From Pullulanibacillus sp. KACC 23026 (GTDB lineage: Bacteria; Bacillota; Bacilli; Bacillales; Sporolactobacillaceae), in NCBI RefSeq assembly GCF_029094525.1, contig NZ_CP119107.1:62001-126000 (forward strand): 64,000 nt of DNA. The letters run 5' to 3'. Under the pieces are notes generated by a model. That model searched no databases. It was not told the origin of the DNA and was given only the letters and a program-made list of their open reading frames with translations. Below, piece after piece: positions 9,230 to 16,249 of the stretch; within the stretch, counting starts at the first letter, position 1; each line of letters begins with the position of its first letter. Both the position numbers and the translations under genes were made by a program.

Positions 9230-9439
9230 TATAATATTTGCTTCATACCCTAAATTCTTTAAATTTACCATTATTTCATTGGTTATTTGCGCAGTTTCCT
9301 TGTTTTTCTCTATTACCGCATTACTTATGTTTGTCTCAGTATTAGCTTTTACTGGTTTTAAAAATCCTATAAAAGAAATACAGCCTAACATTATACATGC
9401 TGAGATAAATATCGGTAGAACCAATTTATAGTTTTTCAT
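9230..9439 (-). pseudogene. Exported small protein, N-terminal part (split by ISL3 element)
   Basis: The gene starts at ATG 9439 behind a clear GGAGGTTAAAATC ribosome binding site. It encodes a positively charged N-terminus, a hydrophobic membrane/signal segment (about residues 5-28) and the beginning of a charged mature region ending GYEANII at the insertion. The frame runs a few codons into the IS and stops at 9206. Joined with 7575-7724 it gives a 119-residue exported or membrane-anchored protein of unknown function, which must now be truncated. Confidence 0.85.
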
Positions 9440-9508
9440 GATTTTAACCTCCTTCAAAAACCTCCTTTTAAATAAATTATGCCCGTATTTAGTTTTTATA
9501 ACAAAATA

Positions 9509-9536
9509 AGCCCTCCGTAAAAGGAGGGCTCTTTTT
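9509..9536 (-). terminator. Terminator hairpin between structured leader and exported-protein gene
   Basis: AGCCCTCC pairs with GGAGGGCT around GTAAAA. Plus-strand reading ends in CTTTTTC, minus-strand reading in TTATTTTG, so it can act in both directions. On the minus strand it lies between the four-stem leader and the gene, as in a riboswitch expression platform. Confidence 0.7.
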
Positions 9537-9538
9537 CG

Positions 9539-9632
9539 TAGTAAGATCAATGGAAGGACGGCGAACCTTCATCTCTGGTGACTCACAAAAGCGAGCGTGT
9601 GGGGGACCTTTCCCACCTCAAAGACCTTACTA
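9539..9632 (-). ncRNA. Putative structured leader RNA, four stems (riboswitch-like)
   Basis: On the minus strand, a 10-bp closing stem (TAGTAAGGTC with GATCTTACTA, one G-U pair) encloses three hairpins: GTGGG/CCCAC, CTCGC/GTGAG and GAAGG/CCTTC. Two positions pair as G-U only on the minus strand and would be A-C mismatches on the plus strand. This supports transcription toward the exported-protein gene. A terminator follows at once. It matches none of the riboswitch consensus motifs I could recall. Confidence 0.5.
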
Positions 9633-9704
9633 TCATTAACTAATATTCGTATTATCTATAAATATAATACCCAAAAATGCTCAATTTGTAAACCTAACCG
9701 GACT

Positions 9705-9980
9705 CTAAATGCTGGAGAACGGAACAATTCTCCCTGTTCTTAACCGTTTTTTAATTTTATCAGATCCATTATGGAGATCGTAAAAACTGCTTAAATAAAG
9801 GTAACCAGAAGGATCTAATTTTATCGCCACAAGTAAATGATCAGTTAAAAACTTGTAAAGTTCAATACTGCTCGGCTCTTTAGGATTTTGACCGACATAA
9901 TCAGGATTAGATATAATGTTTGGTATATCCCTGTGATAAGCAGCAAAAATGGCAGCGTGTTTGTTCTTTATATGCTTAAT
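9705..9980 (-). pseudogene. PBECR3-like toxin-domain protein, 5' end removed by a Tn3-type end
   Basis: An open minus-strand frame encodes about 91 residues that look like real protein: HIKNKHAAIF, DIPNIISNPDYVGQNPKEPS, LVAIKLDPSGYLYLSSFYD. The PDYIGQNPKEPxSIEL pattern is what I recall from PBECR3 domains (phage/barnase-EndoU-ColicinE5-RelE-like nucleases). There is no start codon: the frame runs into the 38-bp Tn3-type repeat at 9981 and meets a stop inside it. The 5' part was therefore lost or displaced by transposition. Confidence 0.6.
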
Positions 9981-10018
9981 GGGGTACTGCCGACAAAACG
10001 CGGATATTATACGCTAAT
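9981..10018 (+). repeat. Tn3-family terminal inverted repeat, left type (IRL-1)
   Basis: A 38-bp sequence beginning GGGGTAC, with core CGACAAAACGCG and ending ACGCTAAT, the layout of Tn3-family ends (GGGGT...ACGCTAAG). The outer end faces left and cuts the PBECR3-like frame. By hand it matches IRR-2 at 29 of 38 and IRR-1 at 27 of 38 positions. Confidence 0.85.
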
Positions 10019-10122
10019 ACATTATTTGGAAATAAAAACCCTGATTTTTCTACGCTAAGCAGAAGAATCAGGGTTTAATATTTTCTTCGTATTCTTTCGT
10101 TTTCTTTATTTCCAAATAATGT
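10019..10122. repeat. Nested inverted repeats inside IRL-1
   Basis: An 18-bp perfect inverted repeat (10019-10036 with 10105-10122, ATTATTTGGAAATAA core) encloses a second hairpin, CCCTGATT...AATCAGGG, whose loop carries TACGCTAAG. The 3' arm abuts the first cassette-junction element. It may be a terminator for the array. Confidence 0.6.
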
Positions 10123-10154
10123 CATCTTCGAGTAACGCAGTCGTTAGTTAAATA
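10121..10154. repeat. Cassette-junction element J0
   Basis: Contains CGTTAGTTAAATA, overlapping the stop of the first NUDIX gene, with the 8-10-8 spacing (TTCGAGTA, ten bases, TAGTTAAA) also seen in J1 and J2. It is degenerate compared with them. Confidence 0.4.
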
Positions 10155-10591
10155 TCAAAGCCTTCTACGTCCAAGTCAAAAGAATAATATCTTAGAACTT
10201 TCTCATTTAACCAGTTTTCCAAAGGGACAATCCAAGGGCGAAACTTAATGTATTCTTTTACTTCATTAAAACGAACAAACTTAACTTCTACCACATCATC
10301 AGGGTCATTATTCTTCAAATCACCTAAGTCCGAAAGGCTAACTTCATAATAAACCTGCAAATACTGACCGTATTCTTTGGTTTTGTATTCAGTTATGAAT
10401 GCTACATTCTCAACATTATTTATTCCTAAGCCTGTTTCTTCTAAAAGTTCCCTTTTTGCAGTCTCTAAAAAGGACTCTCCGCTTTCTGTTGAGCCTTTTG
10501 GCAATGACCATCCATACTTATCACGAACTAAAAGAATTTCATTATTTCTCGCATTTAAAACAATAATGCCACTCGCAAGATGATGGGACAT
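10148..10591 (-). CDS. NUDIX hydrolase (array member 1)
   Basis: A 147-residue NUDIX protein. The Nudix box is complete (GSTESGE, then RELLEETGL) at about residues 32-54, so hydrolase activity on a nucleoside-diphosphate-linked substrate is expected. YGWSLPKGS before the box recalls diadenosine-polyphosphate or nucleotide pyrophosphohydrolases. It is co-oriented with the three following genes and flanked by junction elements J0 and J1. Substrate unknown. Confidence 0.85.
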   Translation of the reverse strand: MSHHLASGIIVLNARNNEILLVRDKYGWSLPKGSTESGESFLETAKRELLEETGLGINNVENVAFITEYKTKEYGQYLQVYYEVSLSDLGDLKNNDPDDVVEVKFVRFNEVKEYIKFRPWIVPLENWLNEKVLRYYSFDLDVEGFDI

Positions 10592-10649
10592 TTTTTCACC
10601 TTCTTAATTTTCTTCTTAAAGTAATCTCCCTCTATAAAGAAAGGAAAAG

Positions 10650-10715
10650 CTGACCGTTACTTCAATAAGGAACGGCGATTGCCTTGTTCCACTAAAGCTT
10701 CCGTTAGCTGAATAG
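10650..10715. repeat. Cassette-junction element J1
   Basis: Starts CTGACC, contains the hairpin GGAACGGC/GCCTTGTTCC, then TTCCACTA (10687-10694), ten bases and TAGCTGAA (10705-10712), and ends at the 3' end of the phosphatase gene. It shares blocks with J2 (CCTTGTTCCACTA, CGTTAG) and with J3 (GGAACGGCGA, TAAAGC..CCGTT). Confidence 0.7.
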
Positions 10716-10718
10716 AAA

Positions 10719-11510
10719 TTATTCAAAAAGGTGTTTTTTTAACGCATAATATACACCATCTTCATCATTAGATAATGTTACGTCATTGGCTTGCTTCTTT
10801 ACTTCATCTGGTGCGTTTCCCATCGCAATTCCCATTCCTGCATATTCAATCATATCTAAATCATTAAATTGGTCACCTATTGCAATAATTTCTGATGGAG
10901 CAATGTTTAAGCTATTAGCAATTTCCTTTAGTGCATTTGTCTTATTAGCTTTCTTAAACATATACTCTTTCCAAAATTCGTTGCCAACTCTTAATCTCAA
11001 TTTATTAGGTGGTTCAAGATGTTGCCAACCACCAATTTTAGAAGTGTCCATTATTGAAAACTTCATTACATTCTCAGACAAACTTAATATATCATCACAA
11101 GACGTATACTCTATACCAAACTCCTTACAATTTTCTTTGTGGTCTTGATTAATTGTTTCGACATAATAATTAAATGCTGTGACCACAGAAAATTGAACAT
11201 TTAATTCTCGGCAAACCTTAATGAAATGGGATATATCATTAATTGAAAATGAGTTTTCACAAATTACCTCATTTGTTTTTCCGTCAATAGTGCAAGCACC
11301 ATCATTGGATACCAATATTCCCTTATAATTGAGCTCATCCATAATTGGTTTTGCTTGCATATAATATCTACCTGTTGCTAAGACAACGTAGACCCCATCA
11401 TCCAGTGCATTTTGAATAATTTGTTTATGTAAATCGGGTACTTTTCCTTTGCTATTTAACAAGGTTCCATCTATATCTAAAGCCACCATTTTATAACCCA
11501 AAAGCTCCAA
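10719..11510 (-). CDS. Cof-type HAD-IIB phosphatase (array member 2)
   Basis: A 263-residue HAD hydrolase. Motif I is ALDIDGTLLNS (nucleophile Asp about 11), motif II VLATGR, motif III Lys in the cap-distal helix, motif IV GDQFNDLDMI. These are all present, so it should be an active sugar-phosphate or flavin-phosphate phosphatase of the Cof/YwpJ group. It appears to start at TTG 11510, with GGTGGGAG immediately upstream; the ATG seven codons later would also keep motif I. It is transcribed with the NUDIX genes. Confidence 0.87.
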   Translation of the reverse strand: MELLGYKMVALDIDGTLLNSKGKVPDLHKQIIQNALDDGVYVVLATGRYYMQAKPIMDELNYKGILVSNDGACTIDGKTNEVICENSFSINDISHFIKVCRELNVQFSVVTAFNYYVETINQDHKENCKEFGIEYTSCDDILSLSENVMKFSIMDTSKIGGWQHLEPPNKLRLRVGNEFWKEYMFKKANKTNALKEIANSLNIAPSEIIAIGDQFNDLDMIEYAGMGIAMGNAPDEVKKQANDVTLSNDEDGVYYALKKHLFE

Positions 11511-11570
11511 CTCCCACCTTTTTTAACCTGATTAATCACCCAATATAAAAGCAATGCTTATTGAACTCTA

Positions 11571-11644
11571 CTGACCTTTAACGCAATAAGAGCTGCCCAC
11601 ATTGGCAACTCCTTGTTCCACTATTGCCCTCGTTAGTGGAATAA
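11571..11644. repeat. Cassette-junction element J2
   Basis: Starts CTGACC and ends CGTTAGTGGAATAA at the 3' end of the second NUDIX gene. TTCCACTA (11616-11623) pairs perfectly with TAGTGGAA (11634-11641) across ten bases. A second hairpin TGCC/GGCA lies upstream. The same order and spacing occur in J1 with compensating base changes. Confidence 0.7.
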
Positions 11645-11651
11645 TATAAAA

Positions 11652-12059
11652 TCAAAAAGCCACAAAAAAAGGATGTTCTTCCTGATTTAAGCTCTTAATT
11701 ATTCTTTCTCTAAAGTTAGACCATTTTACCATTTCCAATGCTTGTTCTATGGTAAAAAAGCCAACATCAAGACTCTCATTAGAGGTTTGAAAATCTCCAC
11801 CTATTGCTTTTGCTAACCAACAAGTTGCACATACATTAGACTCTAAGTTTTGATAAATCCCACAAAACTTTATTACTTCTATATCGATCCCTGATTCTTC
11901 TTTAACCTCTCTCTTTACTGCTTCTTCAATGGATTCACCTAATTCAACTTGACCACCTGGTTGCTCCCAACCCCTACGTGGACCATTTATGAGCAGTATT
12001 TTACCTTCATCATTTAAAACCACAGCTCCAGCAGAAACATAATGATTTGGACCACTCAA
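11652..12059 (-). CDS. NUDIX hydrolase (array member 3)
   Basis: A 135-residue NUDIX protein with a complete box (GGQVELGE, then REVKEESGI) at about residues 35-57. GAVVLNDEGKILLI at the N-terminus is the usual first beta strand. It resembles MutT/ADP-ribose pyrophosphatase-type small NUDIX proteins of Bacillus; the substrate is unknown. It lies between J2 and J3, same orientation as its neighbours, and has low similarity to the other two NUDIX proteins, so it is not a recent tandem duplicate. Confidence 0.85.
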   Translation of the reverse strand: MSGPNHYVSAGAVVLNDEGKILLINGPRRGWEQPGGQVELGESIEEAVKREVKEESGIDIEVIKFCGIYQNLESNVCATCWLAKAIGGDFQTSNESLDVGFFTIEQALEMVKWSNFRERIIKSLNQEEHPFFVAF

Positions 12060-12093
12060 ATAATATCAGCCTCTCTGTATATTTTTTATTAAC

Positions 12094-12153
12094 CTGAACC
12101 ATAAGGAACGGCGACTCCATCTTAAATAAAGCACACCGTTTAACAAGGAATGT
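12094..12153. repeat. Cassette-junction element J3
   Basis: Shares CTGAACC at the start, AAGGAACGGCGA (12103-12114) with J1 and the TAAAGC..CCGTT block with J1, but the terminal palindrome is degenerate. It lies between the second and third NUDIX genes. Confidence 0.55.
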
Positions 12154-12173
12154 TCATCTTTGACTTAAAATAA

Positions 12174-12695
12174 CTAAAAACCAACTGTTTCTTTGATGGT
12201 TGACCATTGGATTACAGGTTCAAATTCATTGTCAGTCATCATTGCTCCAACAAGAATATCATCAATGTTATTTTTAACATTCAAATAGTGTTCAAGAGTT
12301 AATTTGGTAATTTTTGAGGTATGTAAATCCAATAATTTATTTTTAGAAATCCAAAATAATTCCCCTTCGTCAGAAGGAATAAAGTCACTATGCTCTGTTT
12401 CTCCAAAGTAGACATACTGTTGACGTAATTCACCACTATTTTTCTCAAGCAGAATGTATTTCAGCCTAAAGTTATTAATTTCCTCTCTTTTAAATCCTGT
12501 TTCTTCTTCAATTTCTCTGTAACTTGCGTCCATTGGAGAATTGAGTTCATTAGTTTCCATATGACCTCCAATACCACCCCAAAATTCAAAATTGAAGATT
12601 TTACTCTTTTCTTTCTTCATCATTAACATCTTACCTTGATGAATTAAGAATGCGGTAGCCATTTGACGTACTTCCAACAATAACATCCCTTCCAT
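12174..12695 (-). CDS. NUDIX hydrolase (array member 4)
   Basis: A 173-residue NUDIX protein. The box is present with a two-residue insertion (GGHMETNE, then REIEEETGF) at about 43-68. The start is uncertain: ATG 12695, or ATG 12662 (MATAFLIHQG), which is the normal beginning of the fold and has GGAAG eight bases upstream. It is the most promoter-proximal member of the array. CTGAACC occurs again upstream (12722-12728) inside a small hairpin. Confidence 0.83.
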   Translation of the reverse strand: MEGMLLLEVRQMATAFLIHQGKMLMMKKEKSKIFNFEFWGGIGGHMETNELNSPMDASYREIEEETGFKREEINNFRLKYILLEKNSGELRQQYVYFGETEHSDFIPSDEGELFWISKNKLLDLHTSKITKLTLEHYLNVKNNIDDILVGAMMTDNEFEPVIQWSTIKETVGF

Positions 12696-12877
12696 AATTT
12701 CTACTTTTTTATTAAACTATCCTGAACCGATAGTTTAAGTGAAAACATTCACAATTTTTCTTATACTACTTATATATTAACATAAATATCCAATCATCCC
12801 TATAAAAGAAAACCCAATAACGGTCGTTTTAGGGAATACTTTCTTGCAATACAAAATAGGGGTGTAACTTCGGTTCC

Positions 12878-12915
12878 CTAGTTTCGCCAACAAAACGCAA
12901 ATTTTGTACGCTAAG
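12878..12915 (+). repeat. Tn3-family terminal inverted repeat, left type (IRL-2)
   Basis: CGCCAACAAAACGCAAATTT and ending TACGCTAAG match IRR-2 (21017-21054) at 33 of 38 positions by hand. The outermost GGGG is eroded to CTAG. It lies 60 bp beyond the 3' end of the transposase gene, as expected for a Tn3-type end. Confidence 0.85.
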
Positions 12916-12929
12916 CACCTTGTTTTATA

Positions 12930-12965
12930 AAAATGGCCGATTTCCTGTACGCTAAGGAAGGATCG
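12930..12965. terminator. Terminator hairpin at the 3' end of tnpA
   Basis: GCCGAT..CCT pairs with AGG..ATCGGC and is followed by TTAATTTTT on the plus strand. The loop carries GTACGCTA, the inner motif of the Tn3-type ends. It can terminate transcription entering from the NUDIX side, and pairs equally well on the minus strand. Confidence 0.6.
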
Positions 12966-12974
12966 GCTTAATTT

Positions 12975-15800
12975 TTATTGTCCAAGTGGCCGTAATGAAT
13001 TTATTTCTGGCACCTTTTTTGAATCAAAGTTATACTCCCCGAGAAAATTAATATGTTCCCATCCCAATGGGGAAACATGCTGTAATAAATCCTCTCGCAA
13101 AATTCCTTTTGATTTGAACAATTTAGTGGCTTCTGATAAATAAACAGTATTCCAAACGCTAATGGCATTAATCAAAATGCTTAATGCGCTGGCACGTTGA
13201 AGCTGATCTTGTAGTCCGCGTTCGCGTAACTCCCCTCTTTTTCCAAAGAACAACGCCCTTGCTAAGCCATTCATTGCTTCTCCTTTATTTAAACCACGCT
13301 GGATTCTACGTCTTAAAGATTCATCTGAAATGTAGTCTAAAATAAAAATAGTCTTTTCAATTCTACCCATTTCTCTTAAAGCAGTGGCCACTTTATTTTG
13401 CCGCGAGTAGGAGCCTAATTTCCCCATAATTAGAGATCCTGATACTTTCCCTTCTCGGATTGAGTGAATTAAACGTAAAACGTCGTCATAGTTTTCTTTA
13501 ATGATCTTCGTATTAATGCGTCCACGTAGAATACCTTCTAACTTTGGATGATCACTTGGGTGACCCATAACATAAAGTTTAGTGTCAGACAAATCACGTA
13601 ATCGTGGGGCGAATCTAAATCCAAGCAAGTGACTTAATCCAAAAACTTGATCTGTATAACCAGCTGTATCTGTATAATGTTCTTCAATGTTAAGGTCCGA
13701 TTCATGATGAAGTAATCCATCAATGACATGGACAGCGTCTCTAGCATTTGTGTTAATTACTTTTGTATAAAAGGTTGAGAATTGATCACTCGTAAAGCGA
13801 TAAATCGTTGCTCCTTTACCTGTACCATAATGGGGATTTGAATCGGCATGTAGGGAAGAGACCCCGACCTGGACTCGCATGCCATCAGATGATGAAGTTG
13901 TACCTTCCCCCCAATAGGAAGATAGAGTAAGTTTATGTTGGAAATTAACAAGCGTAGATTGGGCTCTTATCATTGCCTCTTCATACATTCGCCATGTATT
14001 TGCCAACTGATGATAACTAATTTTGGGTGTGGCATCTGCCATTTTGGCAAGACCAATGTTGGTTCCCATCGCCATAAGGGTGGCCATGAGGATCTCTTTT
14101 TCTTCGCCTTTTGGTTGCCGATTGGTCGAGGCGTGAATAAATTGCTTGTCAAACCCTGTCCAACTGGCTACTTCCATTAATAGATCAGTAAGTTTAATAC
14201 GAGGAAGAACATTGTAAAGTGATAAACTAAAAGCACGAGCTTCTTCTGGAGTGTCTCTTTCTAATCGATCCACATGAAGTTTCTCCTTTTCAATATTTAT
14301 TCCTTCTAGTGAATCCAGATTTTTCGAGATCCAGGTAAGTCGCTGATCTAGCGTATTAAACCTCTCTTGAGTGTAATTTTCAGCAGTCGCATTAACAGCC
14401 AGTCTTGTTCCAGTGCGTTGGTTAGCCCATTCCTCCTTAGAGACTAAATAATCTTCAAAATCTTTATGTAAACGACTTCCTACAACCCATATATCTCCTG
14501 ATCGAATGTGATTTTTTAATTCGGTTAAAGCTGCCATTTCATAATATTGACGATTGATATCCCCATTCTCGTCATGGACGTGTTTCATCCAACGTTTAGG
14601 AACAAAATCCAGAGGGGCGTCTTCTGAAACCTTTCTTTTACCTGATTGATTCATATCATTTAAAAAGTGCAATGCATGTAGTAAAGGTTCCGAACCTTTA
14701 GTAGATCGAAATTCTAATGAGTTTAAGAACGTTGGCGTATATTTTCTAAGATAAGAGAATCGAGAACTTAATAAGTCAAGGTAATCATAGTCCATGGGTC
14801 TTGCTAATCGTTTTGCTTCTTCCACAGACTCAACAATTTTATCCCAGGGCATTACAGATTCAAGAGTAGTGAATGGATCTAATCCTTCCTCTCTTGCTTT
14901 AATAAGAGCCGTACCTATATCTGCGAAATGAACCACCTTTTCATTGACTGATTTACCGTTTTGTTTTTGTAATTCTTCTTGTGTTTTACGTCCTTTGGAT
15001 TGTAAAATCATCATCTGGCGATCGTGAATTTCAATTGCTTGATCAATTAAGTCTTGACTAAGGGTCAAAAGATAGGCAACAAGAATTGCATATTTTTTCA
15101 GGTCTTTAAATCGACGAAAGGAGTGAGGTTCATATCGAGCTCCAATACGAGCTATTTGAAGAAAACGGTTAGGATGCAGGTCATTAATGGTCGAAGAAAG
15201 CTTGAGTTTACGTACAAATTCTAATCGTTCAATCACTTTTAAAAAGGCTTCTGGCGACGATTGCCCTGGAATTTCTCGAAGCCAAGAGAGGAGAGTCCTT
15301 TTGTTCTCTACAAAAGGGTCAATTAATTTATCTAACCCTTCCTTTTGCCAATCTGTTAGTGAATAGGTGAGTTGTGTAAAAATTTTTCTTTCTGCACGCT
15401 CACGAGTTTCCCATACTAATCTTTCTATGGTTGGAATAGCAGGAAGGATAACTTTTCTTTTACGCAAATTCTTGTCTTATTTCTTCTAGATGCTCGCGAC
15501 GGGTGGGATCGCGTCTCGCATATAAGGAAAATACCTCTGGTTCAACGTTAAGTTGTTAGCTATAAATTGACAGAGAATTTCTGGCACCTCTTCTATGTCA
15601 GATAAAGAGCAGCCTGGATATCTTAAAATACATAATTGAACTGCAAATCCTAGTCGATTGTGATTTCGGCGGTGTCGGTTAATAACTTCAATGTCAGATT
15701 CTGAGAGCGTATAATATAAGGCTAATTCATCTTCAGTTGAAAAAGGCAAGCGTAAAAGTTCTTTACGCTGATCAAATGTGAGTAATTCTTTCCCTCTCAA
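12975..15800 (-). pseudogene. tnpA: Tn3-family transposase TnpA, frameshifted and internally deleted
   Basis: The N-terminal DUF4158-type segment (15800 to about 15545) shifts frame near residue 95. The true frame continues as RRDPTRREHLEEIRQEF and then stops. A second piece (15467-12975, 830 residues) resumes at RKRKVILPAIPTIERLV, so roughly 60-70 family residues are missing as well as the frame. The large piece keeps the catalytic regions (TSSSDGMRVQ with Asp, NKGEAMNGLARAL with Glu). Total coding capacity is about 940 residues against nearly 1,000 in the family. It cannot make full-length transposase. Confidence 0.88.
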
Positions 15801-15857
15801 ATTTATCTCATCCTTTTCTTTTACATTTTTACCTTTGATAACGCATAAAGTAGCGTA

Positions 15858-16163
15858 TTATAATAGCTTTTTTTTATTTATTTCCCTATATAAAGTCCCT
15901 TGTGAAATACCCGTAGCCTCTACAATTTCCTTAATGGAATATTCCTTGCTTTCATACATTCTTAATGCAATAGCAATTTTTGTTTGGTCAACTTTTGGCC
16001 TTCCTAATTTTTTACCTCTTTTTCTACTAGCCTCTAAACCTTCTTTTACTCGCTCTGCAATAAGGTTGCGTTCAAGCTCGGCAATAACACACATCATTTG
16101 GAACATAGCCTTCCCAGTAGAAGTTCGAGTGTCCATATTTTCCTTTAAAGACACAAATTGAAC
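15858..16163 (-). pseudogene. tnpR: Tn3 resolvase TnpR, C-terminal part
   Basis: Contains the E-helix region (AMFQMMCVIAELERNLIAER), the GRPK hinge and an HTH (YSIKEIVEATGISQGTLYR). The codons GTT CAA TT at its 5' edge are the duplicated target of the IS66 element. It joins the N-terminal part at 18532-18791 in frame (GVQ then FVSLKE), giving about 190 residues, the normal size of a Tn3 serine resolvase. Confidence 0.93.
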
Positions 16164-16249
16164 GTAAGCCCGAAATATAGAAAAAAGCGCACCTTTACGG
16201 TACGCATTACAAATAGCCGTATATTCTTGATTTTTTATCAAAAATACGG

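Noticed and set aside
9539-9632. tRNA gene
   Set aside because: Cloverleaf-like by stem count and GGTTCG occurs in one loop, but loop sizes are wrong, no seven-base anticodon loop exists and the closing stem is ten base pairs.
9539-9632. Cyclic-di-AMP (ydaO-type) riboswitch
   Set aside because: GCGAACC and GGGGGACC on the plus strand recall it, but the remaining conserved blocks are absent and base pairing favours the minus strand.
10650-12153. Class 1-type integron attC sites
   Set aside because: Architecture is similar but the RYYYAAC/GTTRRRY core sites are missing and no integron integrase is in the window.
12859-12877. GGGGT at 12859 as the outer end of the left transposon repeat
   Set aside because: It is 19 bp too far from the conserved inner part for a 38-bp Tn3 end; the end is more simply placed at 12878 with eroded outer bases.
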